From Acidobacteriota bacterium (GTDB lineage: Bacteria; Acidobacteriota; Polarisedimenticolia; SMYD01): a DNA stretch of 51,330 nucleotides. Below the pieces are notes generated by a model. The model was not told the origin of the DNA, made no database searches, and worked only from the letters and a program-made list of their open reading frames with translations. The position numbers and the translations under genes were made by a program. This document shows positions 43,145 through 51,268 of the stretch, in pieces. The stretch spans positions 1 through 51,330 of the forward strand of contig SMYD01000033.1 in the NCBI GenBank assembly GCA_004356015.1, given 5' to 3'. Position 1 is the stretch's first letter; each line of letters opens with the position of its first letter.

Positions 43145-44614
43145 TCAGTGCCGGATGCGGGGCCAGGAGATGTAGAAGTCGAAGTCAGGCGAATTCTCCG
43201 GGTCATGGCAGCCCAGGCAGGAGCGCGCTCCTGCGGCGCCATAACGCCCACTGCTGTCTTTGACGTGCAGGGTGCCAGGTCCATGGCACGACTCGCACTG
43301 CACATGAATCAGTTCAGGGGTCGCCTTGGCGTTGACGAAGCCATCACGACGGCCAAAGCCCACGGTGTGACAGCCGACACATTCTTCACTGAAGTCCTGA
43401 TTCTTGGCGACCAGAGTGTCGAAGGCCGTGGCATGACTGGTCAGTTTCCATGAGAGCATGGTCTCCAGGTGGCATGTGCCACAGGTTTCCGACCCAGCAT
43501 AAGTCGCCCGCGAGAGCGGGATAGGCTCCCGCTCCACATGCTCAGTGGCCAGATCGCGATTGATATCGTTCTCTTTGCCCAGAACTTCCTGGGTGAGCAT
43601 CTGCAATTCCGGATCCTGAGGGTAATCCCGGTTCAAATAATGATTGCGGCGCCGGATACCGGGCTTCCCTTCTCCGTCGGCCGGGAGATGGACTCTGACC
43701 TCAGCCAGATACTTGCCCTGGTTACCGGAAAAGACGATGGGCACGCCGGCGGCCACATCCTGGGCCCTGGACAGCACGCCGCCGCTGGCGCCGATGATCA
43801 GATCCAGACCCGGCGCCTCCCGGGCCAGTTGGCGGGCCTGGCTGATGGACAGCGAAGTGAGGGCAACCACCAGATCCACCTCGTCCCGCATCTCCTTCAC
43901 CAGCGTGCGGGCCACTTTGAACGGACTGGCAATGACAATATTGCGACCATCCCGGGTGGCCTTGAGAAAGGCTGTGTTGTAACGGTTCAGACCCATGATG
44001 CCGATGCGGATCTCCCGCTCTCCATGCTTCACCTTGTGGAGTACCCAGGGTTTCACCAGGGTGGAGCCGTCATCTTCGAAATGAATATTGGCGGAGACAA
44101 AAGGGAAGGTGGCTTGTTTCTGCATGGCCTGAAACGTTTCATACCCTCCGGCCAGTTCCCGTTCGCCCAGCATGACCGCGGCGTATCCAATGATGTTCAA
44201 GCCCTGGATGATGCCTTCGTTGCGAACCTTAGCGCTGGCAATGCCCACGGCGGCAAAATTCCCCGCATCCACCCAGACCAGGGGCGACTCCGGATAGGCT
44301 CCCTGAAACATCTGTCCGTATCCAGCCCGCCGGGCCAGACCCCCACCAGGGTTCTTCTGTCAGCCGCAGGGTTCGATCTTACCCATGGTGTCACCGGTGG
44401 CAAAAAAGGTCACGTCAGGCTCAGGCCCGGGTTCAACCCCCACCGTGCTGTACTCGGTGGGCACGATGCCGCCGGTCTGGGGCGCCGGGACCGCCAGGGC
44501 CACCAGGGTTCCCAGGGACAGAATCGCGAGGAACGACAAATACGCCCGGAGCGGGCCAATGGATTCGGAGTTCAACGGAGGTCCCGATTGATTGCCATGC
44601 TGAGATGTTGTCAT
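43145..44614 (-). CDS. Candidate selenoprotein: 5'-nucleotidase-like domain with tetrahaem cytochrome tail, UGA at codon 85
   Basis: This 489-residue protein is read through TGA at 44362-44360 (codon 85). Codons 1-84 give a membrane anchor or uncleaved signal (about 25-45) and DVTFFATGDTMGKIEPCG. After the TGA come QKNPGGGLARRAGYGQ and 387 more residues in the same frame. Known relatives read EPCGC with GGLARR following, so the TGA replaces the second Cys, giving Cys83-Gly-Sec85. A UshA-like phosphoesterase-type domain follows. Four haem sites lie near the end: CGTCH 378, CVGCH 412, CESCH 440 and CLGCH 466. It is probably periplasmic. The alternative is a recent nonsense mutation. Confidence 0.78.
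44320..44340 (-). promoter_or_regulatory. SECIS-like hairpin after the in-frame UGA
   Basis: On the minus strand GTCTGGCCC (44340-44332), loop GGC (44331-44329), GGGCTGGAT (44328-44320) forms a 9-bp stem including G-U pairs. The apical loop begins 29 bases after the TGA and has G in its first two positions. Both fit the general rules for bacterial selenocysteine insertion elements. Confidence 0.6.
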
Positions 44615-44620
44615 GAAGGG

Positions 44621-44660
44621 ATTATATACCTCCCGGTGGCAGGGTCGTCCAGCACGACCC
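44621..44660 (-). promoter_or_regulatory. Promoter -10 and inverted repeat before the selenoprotein gene
   Basis: A perfect TATAAT lies at 44626-44621 on the minus strand. Across the -35 region is GGGTCGT (44642-44648), five bases, ACGACCC (44654-44660), a perfect 7-bp inverted repeat and possible operator. No clear -35 hexamer is visible. The predicted start almost coincides with the ATG at 44614. A ribosome site GGGAGG is present but 14 bases from the ATG, so the transcript may be leaderless. Confidence 0.45.
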
Positions 44661-44745
44661 CCACGAATTGCTCCTCCTTGGGATGCAGATCCTGGCCCAG
44701 CGGCCGTTGTGAGAACCGGCGGCGCGCTGCTACGATGGCGCTCCC

Positions 44746-45393
44746 ATGCCCTCCCAGCCACGCCTGATTCTTGCCTCGGCATCCCCACGCCGACTCCTTC
44801 TCCTGAGGAACCTTGATCTCTCCTTCATGGTCCGCACCAGCCACATCGCCGAGACTCGCGTGCCCGGCGAGGGTGCTCGTCAGCGGGCCGTCAGGCTGGC
44901 CCGGGAAAAGGCCCGGGATGTTGCCTCCCGACTGCGGCAGCCGGCGTGGGTGCTGGGAGCGGATACCCTCGTGGTGGCAGGCACGACGGTTCTGGAAAAA
45001 CCGGTGAATCGGGATGATGCCCTGCGCATGCTGGACCGGCTCTCGGGATGCCGGCATACGGTCATCACGGGAATCTGTCTCACTCCGGCACACCTGCCCG
45101 GACGACGGGAAAGCACTTCGTGCCGTACGACCAGGGTGACATTCTCTCCCCTGTCGCACCACCAGAAGAACTGGCTCCTGACCGATGACGAATACAAGGA
45201 CAAGGCCGGGGCCTATGCCGTTCAGGGGCGCGCGGCGGCTTTCATCAGCAGCCTGACCGGATCGCCATCCAACGTGATCGGCCTACCCCTGGACCTGGTG
45301 TATGAATTCCTGGAAGAGGCGGGCTACATGCCTGCACCGGTCAGGCGGCGCCACCATCCTGCAGCCAGGTCCGGTACCCGGCAGCGCTCATGA
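44746..45393 (+). CDS. maf: Maf-family nucleotide pyrophosphatase
   Basis: Maf hydrolyses noncanonical nucleoside triphosphates. The 215-residue protein opens [15 protein letters not shown] and contains [23 protein letters not shown], a kinked [16 protein letters not shown] and [12 protein letters not shown], all family marks. The C-terminal tail is basic ([16 protein letters not shown]). A weak promoter, TTGTGA (44707-44712), 18 bases, TACGAT (44731-44736), places the start just before the ATG. Its 3' end overlaps the convergent gcvH by 53 bases. Confidence 0.92.
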   Translation: MPSQPRLILASASPRRLLLLRNLDLSFMVRTSHIAETRVPGEGARQRAVRLAREKARDVASRLRQPAWVLGADTLVVAGTTVLEKPVNRDDALRMLDRLSGCRHTVITGICLTPAHLPGRRESTSCRTTRVTFSPLSHHQKNWLLTDDEYKDKAGAYAVQGRAAAFISSLTGSPSNVIGLPLDLVYEFLEEAGYMPAPVRRRHHPAARSGTRQRS

Positions 45394-45724
45394 GATCTTC
45401 TCCGCCACTGGCCACACGCACCCGCAGCAACCAGCCTTCGCCGTAAGGGTCCTGGTTCACCAGCTCGGGGTGGTCGACCAGTGCTCCGTTGACCGCCACA
45501 ACTTCGCCGTCCACCGGAGCAAACAACTCTGAAACGGCCTTGACCGACTCCACCGTGCCAATCACCTTGCCGGTGGTGAGGCTGTCCCCTTCCGCGGGCA
45601 GTTCCACGAAGACCAGGTCTCCCATCTCTTCCTGGGCATGGTGGGTGATTCCCATGGTGGCAGTATCACCCTCCAGGCGCAGCCATTCATGCTCTTTGCT
45701 GTATTTCAGATCTTCGGGAACCAT
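45341..45724 (-). CDS. gcvH: Glycine cleavage system H protein
   Basis: This 127-residue lipoyl carrier shuttles the aminomethyl group between the P, T and L proteins. It begins [19 protein letters not shown] and carries the lipoylated Lys62 in [18 protein letters not shown] chose the ATG at 45724 because GAAGAGGG precedes it and it gives the usual length; an in-frame ATG at 45751 immediately after the gcvT stop is possible. It follows gcvT by 28 bases. No gcvP is in the window. Confidence 0.95.
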   Translation of the reverse strand: MVPEDLKYSKEHEWLRLEGDTATMGITHHAQEEMGDLVFVELPAEGDSLTTGKVIGTVESVKAVSELFAPVDGEVVAVNGALVDHPELVNQDPYGEGWLLRVRVASGGEDLMSAAGYRTWLQDGGAA

Positions 45725-45752
45725 CAGGCCCTCTTCAGGCTTGCCAGGCATG

Positions 45753-46859
45753 TCAGCCTGGCGGCCGGCGATAGAACGGGAGAGGCACCACTTCCGCCTC
45801 AACCTCGTTGCCGCGAATGACAATCATCAATTTCGTACCAGGTTCACCATGGGCAACAGGCAGATAAGCCATGCCGATGGCGCGACCCAGTGTCGGTGAA
45901 TGAGTTCCGCTGGTCACAATGCCCACCTCCCGGCCGGCGACCCGAACCCCGTGCCCGGGACGGGCGATGCCGCGCCCTGTGACCGTGAAGCCGGTGAGAC
46001 GATGGCTGACTCCTTCTTCTTTCTGCCTGGCCAACGTCTCGCGACCCATGAAATCGCCTTTCTTCAGTTTGACGATGAAGCTGAGTCCTGCCTCCAGAGG
46101 GGTGCGGGTCGTGTCGATGTCCTGGCCGTAAAGAGGAAGGGACGCCTCCAGGCGCAGGGTATCGCGGGCTCCCAGGCCCACCGGAACCAGCCCATCCCCT
46201 TCTCCCTCGGCCAGCAACCGCTGCCAGACCGAGGGGGCCATGGCAGAAGGAAGGTAAATCTCGAACCCATCCTCCCCGGTGTAACCGGTGCGTGAAATCA
46301 AGAGCGTGGCGCCGTCCATGGGTTCCATGGTGAAACGGAAAGAGCCCATATGCTGCAGGTCCTTGCCGAGAAAACGGCCCAGGATATCTGCCGCCCGCGG
46401 GCCCTGCACGGCCAGGAGTGCGTATTCCAGGGACAGGTCGCGGACCTCGACGTCACCGTGCACATGGTCCCGGATCCAGGCCAGATCGCCGGCTGTATTG
46501 GCGGCGTTCACCACCAGAAGAAAGCGACCCGCGGCGAGGCGATAGATCAGAAGGTCATCCACAAAGGTCCCCGCCTGGGTGAGCAGGGCCGTGTACTGAG
46601 CCTGCCCTGTCGCCAGACGGCTCACGTTGTTGGGCGTCATCTCATCAAGAAACGCTTCCGCCTGGGCACCGGACACTTCGAGTTCGCCCATGTGGCTGAC
46701 ATCGAACAGTCCGGCGGCCGTGCGCACCGCCGCATGCTCGGCCATGACCCCACGGTACTGGACAGGCATCTCCCAGCCGGCGAAAGGAACCAGGCGCGCG
46801 CCATGGCGAACATGCTCGGCGTGAAGGGATGTGCGGCGCAGAGTCGTTTCAGGGTTCAC
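45753..46859 (-). CDS. gcvT: Glycine cleavage system T protein (aminomethyltransferase)
   Basis: GcvT transfers the methylene unit from the H protein to tetrahydrofolate. The 368-residue protein shows [42 protein letters not shown] and [21 protein letters not shown], all typical. I chose the GTG at 46859, with GGGAG about 8 bases upstream; the longer frame overlaps the promoter region. It is the first gene of a gcvT-gcvH pair read from the promoter at 46904-46933. Confidence 0.95.
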   Translation of the reverse strand: MNPETTLRRTSLHAEHVRHGARLVPFAGWEMPVQYRGVMAEHAAVRTAAGLFDVSHMGELEVSGAQAEAFLDEMTPNNVSRLATGQAQYTALLTQAGTFVDDLLIYRLAAGRFLLVVNAANTAGDLAWIRDHVHGDVEVRDLSLEYALLAVQGPRAADILGRFLGKDLQHMGSFRFTMEPMDGATLLISRTGYTGEDGFEIYLPSAMAPSVWQRLLAEGEGDGLVPVGLGARDTLRLEASLPLYGQDIDTTRTPLEAGLSFIVKLKKGDFMGRETLARQKEEGVSHRLTGFTVTGRGIARPGHGVRVAGREVGIVTSGTHSPTLGRAIGMAYLPVAHGEPGTKLMIVIRGNEVEAEVVPLPFYRRPPG

Positions 46860-46865
46860 TGGAGG

Positions 46866-46879
46866 TCTCCCGCGGGAGA
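46866..46879 (-). promoter_or_regulatory. 14-bp palindrome over the gcvT ribosome site
   Basis: TCTCCCGCGGGAGA is a perfect palindrome 7-20 bases upstream of the GTG. In the mRNA its second half contains the GGGAGA ribosome site, so a small hairpin could mask it. Confidence 0.4.
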
Positions 46880-46903
46880 GGCCATCCCCCCGGATCCACA
46901 TGC

Positions 46904-46933
46904 ATGGTAACGAGGGCCTCGAGGGATCGTCAA
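46904..46933 (-). promoter_or_regulatory. Sigma-70-type promoter of gcvT-gcvH
   Basis: On the minus strand TTGACG (46933-46928), an 18-base spacer and TACCAT (46909-46904) predict a start near 46897. The leader of about 38 bases is too short for a glycine riboswitch. It overlaps the end of the hemD gene. Confidence 0.45.
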
Positions 46934-48108
46934 GATGCGCCGGCAAAGTGCCGGGCCAGGGCTGCGACCAGATCGGGAACGGTGAAACGAACTGCCTCGA
47001 TGGTCACGTTGAACCCCAAGTCGCGAGCCGTCTTGCCGGTGACGGGTCCGATGCAGGCAACGGCAACGCCCCCGTCCCTGAGGAGTTGCGGCGCCGACGC
47101 AGGCTCCAGGAGTGTTTTGAAGCGGCTGACGGTGGAAGAAGAGGTGAAGGTCACGGCATGAATCCGTCCGGCGCTCAGTTCCTTGCACAGATTCGCCGGC
47201 AAGCCCGAAGACGCCACCGCGCGGTACACCACCAGAACTTGCACCACAGCGCCCTGTCGCCGCAGGGTTCGCGGCAGAATATCCCGCGCCGTTTCAGCCC
47301 GGGGTATGAGAATCCGGCTGCCCGTGAGGTCCTCACCAGCCAGCTTCTCCAGCAGGCCTTCGGCATCAAACTGTTCCGGGACCAGATCGATCCGCAGACC
47401 GTGCCGGGCCAGCCGCCCGGCAGTGGCTGAGCCGATGGCAGCGACGCGGGCAGAGGCAAAGGCGCGCAGATCAAGTCCCCTCTCCCGCAACCGCTGGAAG
47501 AAGCAGTCGACACCATTGACACTGGTGAAGATCACCCACGTCTGCCGGCCCAGTTCGTCCATGGCCCTGTCGATCTCCTCCATGTCGGCCATGGGCTCGA
47601 TGCGGACGGTGGGACAGAGAATCGCCTCGGCGCCGGCTTCCTCGAGCCACGCGACCATCTCAGCGGCCTGATGGGGGGGGCGGGTCACCAGCACGCGCCT
47701 GCCATGCAGGGGGCGGCAATGAAGCGATGTCTGCACCTCAGTGGCCAAGGCAACAGAGAGAGGCAGGCCAGGCACGACTTCCACGGTGACACCCTGGCTC
47801 CGCAGAGCCTTCAGGGCGTCCGCTCCATGACCATCCACCATGGGGTCGCCGTGAGTCAAATAGACCACCACGAGGCCCCGGGCGGCAGAGTCGGCGACCC
47901 TGTCCAGCAGGTCCCCCTCCTGGTCCCCCATGCTGGCCGCACCCTCCCGCATCAAGGGCAGAACGCTGGCGTGGAGATCTGGCGGCAGCACCAGGAAATC
48001 CGCAGCGGCCACCAGCCCCCGGGTGCGCAGGGTCGTCAGCAGGGGATCGCCAGGGCCCCAGCCGGCCAGATACACGACTCCGGCACGGGCCGGAGCGCTC
48101 TCAGTCAT
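46930..48108 (-). CDS. hemD: Uroporphyrinogen-III synthase fused to a half-size tetrapyrrole methylase domain
   Basis: Residues about 137-392 are a full HemD (RRVLVTRPPHQAAEMV, IFTSVNGVDCFFQRL, VTFTSSSTVSRF, ACIGPVTGKTARDLGF), which closes hydroxymethylbilane to uroporphyrinogen III. Residues 1-136 match only the N-terminal half of a CobA/SUMT methylase: VYLAGWGPGDPLLTTLR, LTHGDPMVDG and VVPGLPLSVA are present, and then the protein passes straight into HemD. CobA-HemD fusions normally carry about 250 residues of methylase. The missing half forms part of the SAM site, so methyl transfer is unlikely. The start at 48108 overlaps the hemC end by 8 bases. Confidence 0.88.
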   Translation of the reverse strand: MTESAPARAGVVYLAGWGPGDPLLTTLRTRGLVAAADFLVLPPDLHASVLPLMREGAASMGDQEGDLLDRVADSAARGLVVVYLTHGDPMVDGHGADALKALRSQGVTVEVVPGLPLSVALATEVQTSLHCRPLHGRRVLVTRPPHQAAEMVAWLEEAGAEAILCPTVRIEPMADMEEIDRAMDELGRQTWVIFTSVNGVDCFFQRLRERGLDLRAFASARVAAIGSATAGRLARHGLRIDLVPEQFDAEGLLEKLAGEDLTGSRILIPRAETARDILPRTLRRQGAVVQVLVVYRAVASSGLPANLCKELSAGRIHAVTFTSSSTVSRFKTLLEPASAPQLLRDGGVAVACIGPVTGKTARDLGFNVTIEAVRFTVPDLVAALARHFAGAS

Positions 48109-49051
48109 CGGCCAAGGACTGGCCCGCCGGGTTCTCACGGGCCGCGCGCAGGAGTTCGACGGCGCCACGGCTCTTGAGAGCCTCGGCCACTTCGTGTCCC
48201 AGTCGGGCGGCAGCATCCGGACTGCCCCGCCGCTCCTCCCGGAGGATTTCAGTGCCATCGGGGCGGGCCACCAGGCCCCGGACGACCATGTCCCCGGCCT
48301 GGATGCGTGCCAGGGCCGCCAGGGGCACCAGGCAACCAGCATCCAGTTCCGCCAGCACCGTCCTCTCGGCCGTCACCTCCCGGCGGGCATCCGCGTTCTC
48401 CAGACACCTGAGAGCCCTGATCACCTCATGGTCGTCGGCCCGGCATTCAACGGCCAGGGTTCCCTGCCCAGGCGCCGGCAGGCAGGTTTCCACAGGAATC
48501 GGCCAGCAGCGATCATCCACAAGATCCAGACGCTGCAGCCCGGCCAGGGCAAGAACAATTCCATCCACCTCGCCGGCTTCCAGCTTGCGAATGCGAGTGT
48601 CCACATTGCCCCGCATGTCCATGAAGCGCAGGTCCGGCCGGCAGGCAAGAAGCTGGGCCCGGCGGCGGAGCGAAAGGGTGCCCAGGACGATGCCCTGAGG
48701 CAGATTCTCCAGGGAGAAGCCGTCCCGGGTCAGAAGAACATCGCGCGGGTCCGCCCGTTCAGGATGAGCCGCAAGGGTGAGGCCGCCAGGAAGCTCGGCG
48801 GGGAGATCCTTGGCGGAATGAACCGCGAGATCCACCTGCCCATGCAGGAGGGCATCCTCGATCTCCTTGACGAAAATTCCCTTGGTGGACATCTGGACGG
48901 GATGGCGATCCGCAAAACGATCACCAGTGGTGGCGATCACCTCCAGCACGACCTCCTCAACACCGTTCTCCCGCAGGCAGCGGGCAATATGCCGGGACTG
49001 CCAGAGTGCCAGCTTGGAGTCTCGCGTGCCGATTGTCAACTTACGCATCAT
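48101..49051 (-). CDS. hemC: Porphobilinogen deaminase
   Basis: HemC polymerises four porphobilinogens into hydroxymethylbilane. The 316-residue protein has IGTRDSKLALWQS, STKGIFVKEIEDALL, AVHSAKDLP, GTLSLRRRAQL and the cofactor cysteine Cys240 in ELDAGCLVPLA. The common form here is GGC; this one has AGC, a mild change. The start (ATG-ATG at 49051) overlaps the hemA end by 11 bases, and hemD follows with an 8-base overlap. Confidence 0.95.
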   Translation of the reverse strand: MMRKLTIGTRDSKLALWQSRHIARCLRENGVEEVVLEVIATTGDRFADRHPVQMSTKGIFVKEIEDALLHGQVDLAVHSAKDLPAELPGGLTLAAHPERADPRDVLLTRDGFSLENLPQGIVLGTLSLRRRAQLLACRPDLRFMDMRGNVDTRIRKLEAGEVDGIVLALAGLQRLDLVDDRCWPIPVETCLPAPGQGTLAVECRADDHEVIRALRCLENADARREVTAERTVLAELDAGCLVPLAALARIQAGDMVVRGLVARPDGTEILREERRGSPDAAARLGHEVAEALKSRGAVELLRAARENPAGQSLADD

Positions 49052-50408
49052 GTTGTTCGTTCCCTGCTTTGCTCACGGGCGCCTGCGGAGCGCCTTCATG
49101 CCGTGGCTCACCGGCTCGCGGTGGCGAGTCTATTTCGGCCTCCTGGCTGAGACCGAACAAGCGGCGCAAGAGATCCACCTGTCCCGGCGATGCGTTCCCA
49201 TTCATGGATTTCTTGAGCTCCACCATGGGACGGTGGAGTATTTTATTGACCAGGCCGCGCCCGAACTCCTCCACCACCGCCAGTTGTTCAGGGGTCATGG
49301 ACGTCATGCGTGAGCGAAAACGCTCGAACTCGTCCAGGCGGACATCGTGCATGGACTTGCGCATGGCGGCAATGGTGGGACCTGCCGCCAGGTTACGAAA
49401 CCAGGTCTGGAAGGCCTGCACTTCCTTTTCAACGATCTCCTCGGCCAGCCGGGCCTCCCGCTTGCGCTCCTGCAGGTTGTCGTCCACAACCCGCTGCAGG
49501 TCGTCGATGTCATAGAGGAAGACATTGTCGACCTGGTTCACCGCAGGATCGATATCCCGTGGCACGGCAATATCGATGAAGAAAATAGGCTTGTTGCGGC
49601 GCTTGCGCATGAGAGCCGTCACGTCTTCCCTCTTCAGAACGACGTTGGGCGCCGAGGTGGACGAGATCACGATATCCACCTGGAGGAGGCATTCTTTCAT
49701 ATGCGCGAAGCTGACGGCTTCTCCCTGGATCCTGCGCGCCACCTCCACGGCTCGCTCATACCGCCTGGTGCTCACGAAGATTCTGTCAGCGCCTGCGCCC
49801 ACCAGATGCTGGAGAGTCAGCTCACCCATCCTCCCGGCACCCAGGACAAGAACGGCCCGCCCCACCAGGGAGCCAAAGATCTGGCGGGCCAGTTCGCAGG
49901 CGGTGTAAGAGATGGAGACCGGATTGCGGCCGATGGCAGTATCCGTACGCACGCGCTTGGCACTCTGGAAGGCCCGCTGGCAGAGCCCGTCCAGAATGGT
50001 TCCCAGCTGGCCTTCCCGCAGCGCGCAGGTGTGCGCATCCTTCACCTGTTTGAGGATCTGGGGCTCGCCGATGATCATGGAATCAAGGGATGCCGCCACC
50101 CGGAAGAAGTGGCGAACCGCTTCAAGGTCCCAGAATGTGTAGAGAGAACGATCCAGGCTGCTCTTCTCGATACCACTCTTTTCCTGGAGAAAGCTCCGCA
50201 CCTGAGCCAGTGTGGCTGCGGGATCGTCGCAACGTAGAAGAACTTCGGTCCGGTTGCAGGTGGAGAGGAGCACGGCCTCCTTCACTGCCGGTGCCATCTG
50301 CCGCAGGCGTTCCAGCGCCTGAGGTACGGAGTCGGCGCTAAAAACCATGCGTTCTCGCACCTCCAGAGGCGCAGTGTGATGGCTGAGGCCGGTGAGAAGC
50401 AGCTTCAC
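49041..50408 (-). CDS. hemA: Glutamyl-tRNA reductase
   Basis: This NADPH enzyme starts C5 tetrapyrrole synthesis by reducing glutamyl-tRNA to glutamate semialdehyde. The 455-residue protein carries LSHHTAPLEVRE, the catalytic Cys51 in LLSTCNRTEV, SLDSMIIGEPQILKQVK, the nucleotide site VLGAGRMGEL and IDIAVPRDIDP. It is full length with a typical C-terminal dimerisation helix region. It starts 6 bases after the ccsA-like gene, the usual hemX-hemA order. Confidence 0.96.
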   Translation of the reverse strand: MKLLLTGLSHHTAPLEVRERMVFSADSVPQALERLRQMAPAVKEAVLLSTCNRTEVLLRCDDPAATLAQVRSFLQEKSGIEKSSLDRSLYTFWDLEAVRHFFRVAASLDSMIIGEPQILKQVKDAHTCALREGQLGTILDGLCQRAFQSAKRVRTDTAIGRNPVSISYTACELARQIFGSLVGRAVLVLGAGRMGELTLQHLVGAGADRIFVSTRRYERAVEVARRIQGEAVSFAHMKECLLQVDIVISSTSAPNVVLKREDVTALMRKRRNKPIFFIDIAVPRDIDPAVNQVDNVFLYDIDDLQRVVDDNLQERKREARLAEEIVEKEVQAFQTWFRNLAAGPTIAAMRKSMHDVRLDEFERFRSRMTSMTPEQLAVVEEFGRGLVNKILHRPMVELKKSMNGNASPGQVDLLRRLFGLSQEAEIDSPPRAGEPRHEGAPQAPVSKAGNEQHDA

Positions 50409-50414
50409 GGGTCC

Positions 50415-51209
50415 CTAGAGGAACGGGCCGCCGATGAGGCGCAACATGACGGCGGCGAAACCCGCGATGGTCAGAAACGCCATCTTTCGGCCGCGCCAGC
50501 CGGTCACCAGGCGGGCATAGAGAACAACACCGAAGATAACCCAGGAAACCAGGGCAAGGATCTCGCGCTGGCTCTGCCAGATATCGAAGGTGCCTCTCAT
50601 GTTGGCACTCCAGACGGCAGCCAGGGCGAGACCGATGGTCAGGAGACCGAACCCGATCATGAGAGAGACATACAAAACTCGATCGCAGGCCGACAGGGAG
50701 GGCAGGGGCAGGAAGAAACTCACCGGCCGTTTCTGTTTGAGTGCCTTCTCCTGGACCAGGTACATGACACTGAAGGTGAAGGTGAGAAAAAGAGCACCGA
50801 CACCCAGGGTGGAGACAGCGATGTGCAGCCGGAGGAGCGGCTGGTTATAGGCGGGGGCGACGACCACTGACTCGGGAAGCAGCCAGCCGCTGAACAGGAA
50901 CAGGAGCAGAGCCAGGGGAAGCATGAAGATTCCCAGGACATGGAGGCGGTAGCGCATGTACCCGTAGAGGTAAATGGCCACCGCGATGAGGGCCAGAGCG
51001 GAGAGCACGTTCCGGATCGCACTGCCCTGTGCGGCCGGCAGGTGCTGGAAAGTGATCGTGAAGGCGCCCAGGTGGGCCACGAAGCCTGCCCCGGCAGCGA
51101 TTGGCGCCAGAGCAAAGAACCCTTTTCGTCGCGCCAGCAGCGACCCGAAGGCCAGCAGCGTGGAGAAAGCGTACCCGCCGAGAGCCAGTCGTTGCAGGAT
51201 GATTTCCAA
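50415..51209 (-). CDS. CcsA/HemX-type cytochrome c assembly membrane protein
   Basis: This 264-residue protein has about eight membrane helices and the CcsA-family layout. It lacks the classic WGxxWxWD haem motif; it has GTFDIWQSQREILALVSWVIFG instead. Conserved histidines lie in HLGAFTITFQHLP and LRLHIAVSTLG. HemX proteins of this kind precede hemA in many bacteria and modulate GluTR level or haem handling. The start is TTG at 51209, without a strong ribosome site; no upstream ATG is in frame. A multihaem cytochrome is encoded nearby at 43145-44614. Confidence 0.82.
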   Translation of the reverse strand: MEIILQRLALGGYAFSTLLAFGSLLARRKGFFALAPIAAGAGFVAHLGAFTITFQHLPAAQGSAIRNVLSALALIAVAIYLYGYMRYRLHVLGIFMLPLALLLFLFSGWLLPESVVVAPAYNQPLLRLHIAVSTLGVGALFLTFTFSVMYLVQEKALKQKRPVSFFLPLPSLSACDRVLYVSLMIGFGLLTIGLALAAVWSANMRGTFDIWQSQREILALVSWVIFGVVLYARLVTGWRGRKMAFLTIAGFAAVMLRLIGGPFL

Positions 51210-51238
51210 GGAGAGTCCGCCGTAGGTTGACCGGCATC

Positions 51239-51268
51239 ATTCTATCAGCCCCGGCGCCACCCGGACAA
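51239..51268 (-). promoter_or_regulatory. Sigma-70-type promoter of the ccsA/hemX-hemACD operon
   Basis: On the minus strand TTGTCC (51268-51263), an 18-base spacer and TAGAAT (51244-51239) preceded by TGA form an extended -10 promoter. The predicted start near 51232 leaves a leader of about 23 bases before the TTG at 51209. Confidence 0.6.

Noticed and set aside
44360-44788. Reading 43145-44311 and 44360-44788 as two separate genes
   Set aside because: Both are in one frame, the TGA sits within a conserved motif, the first part alone would be an anchor with an unfinished domain, and no ribosome site precedes the Met at 44311.
46860-46929. Glycine riboswitch before gcvT
   Set aside because: Only about 70 bases separate hemD and gcvT, and the leader from the predicted start is about 38 bases, too short for even one aptamer.
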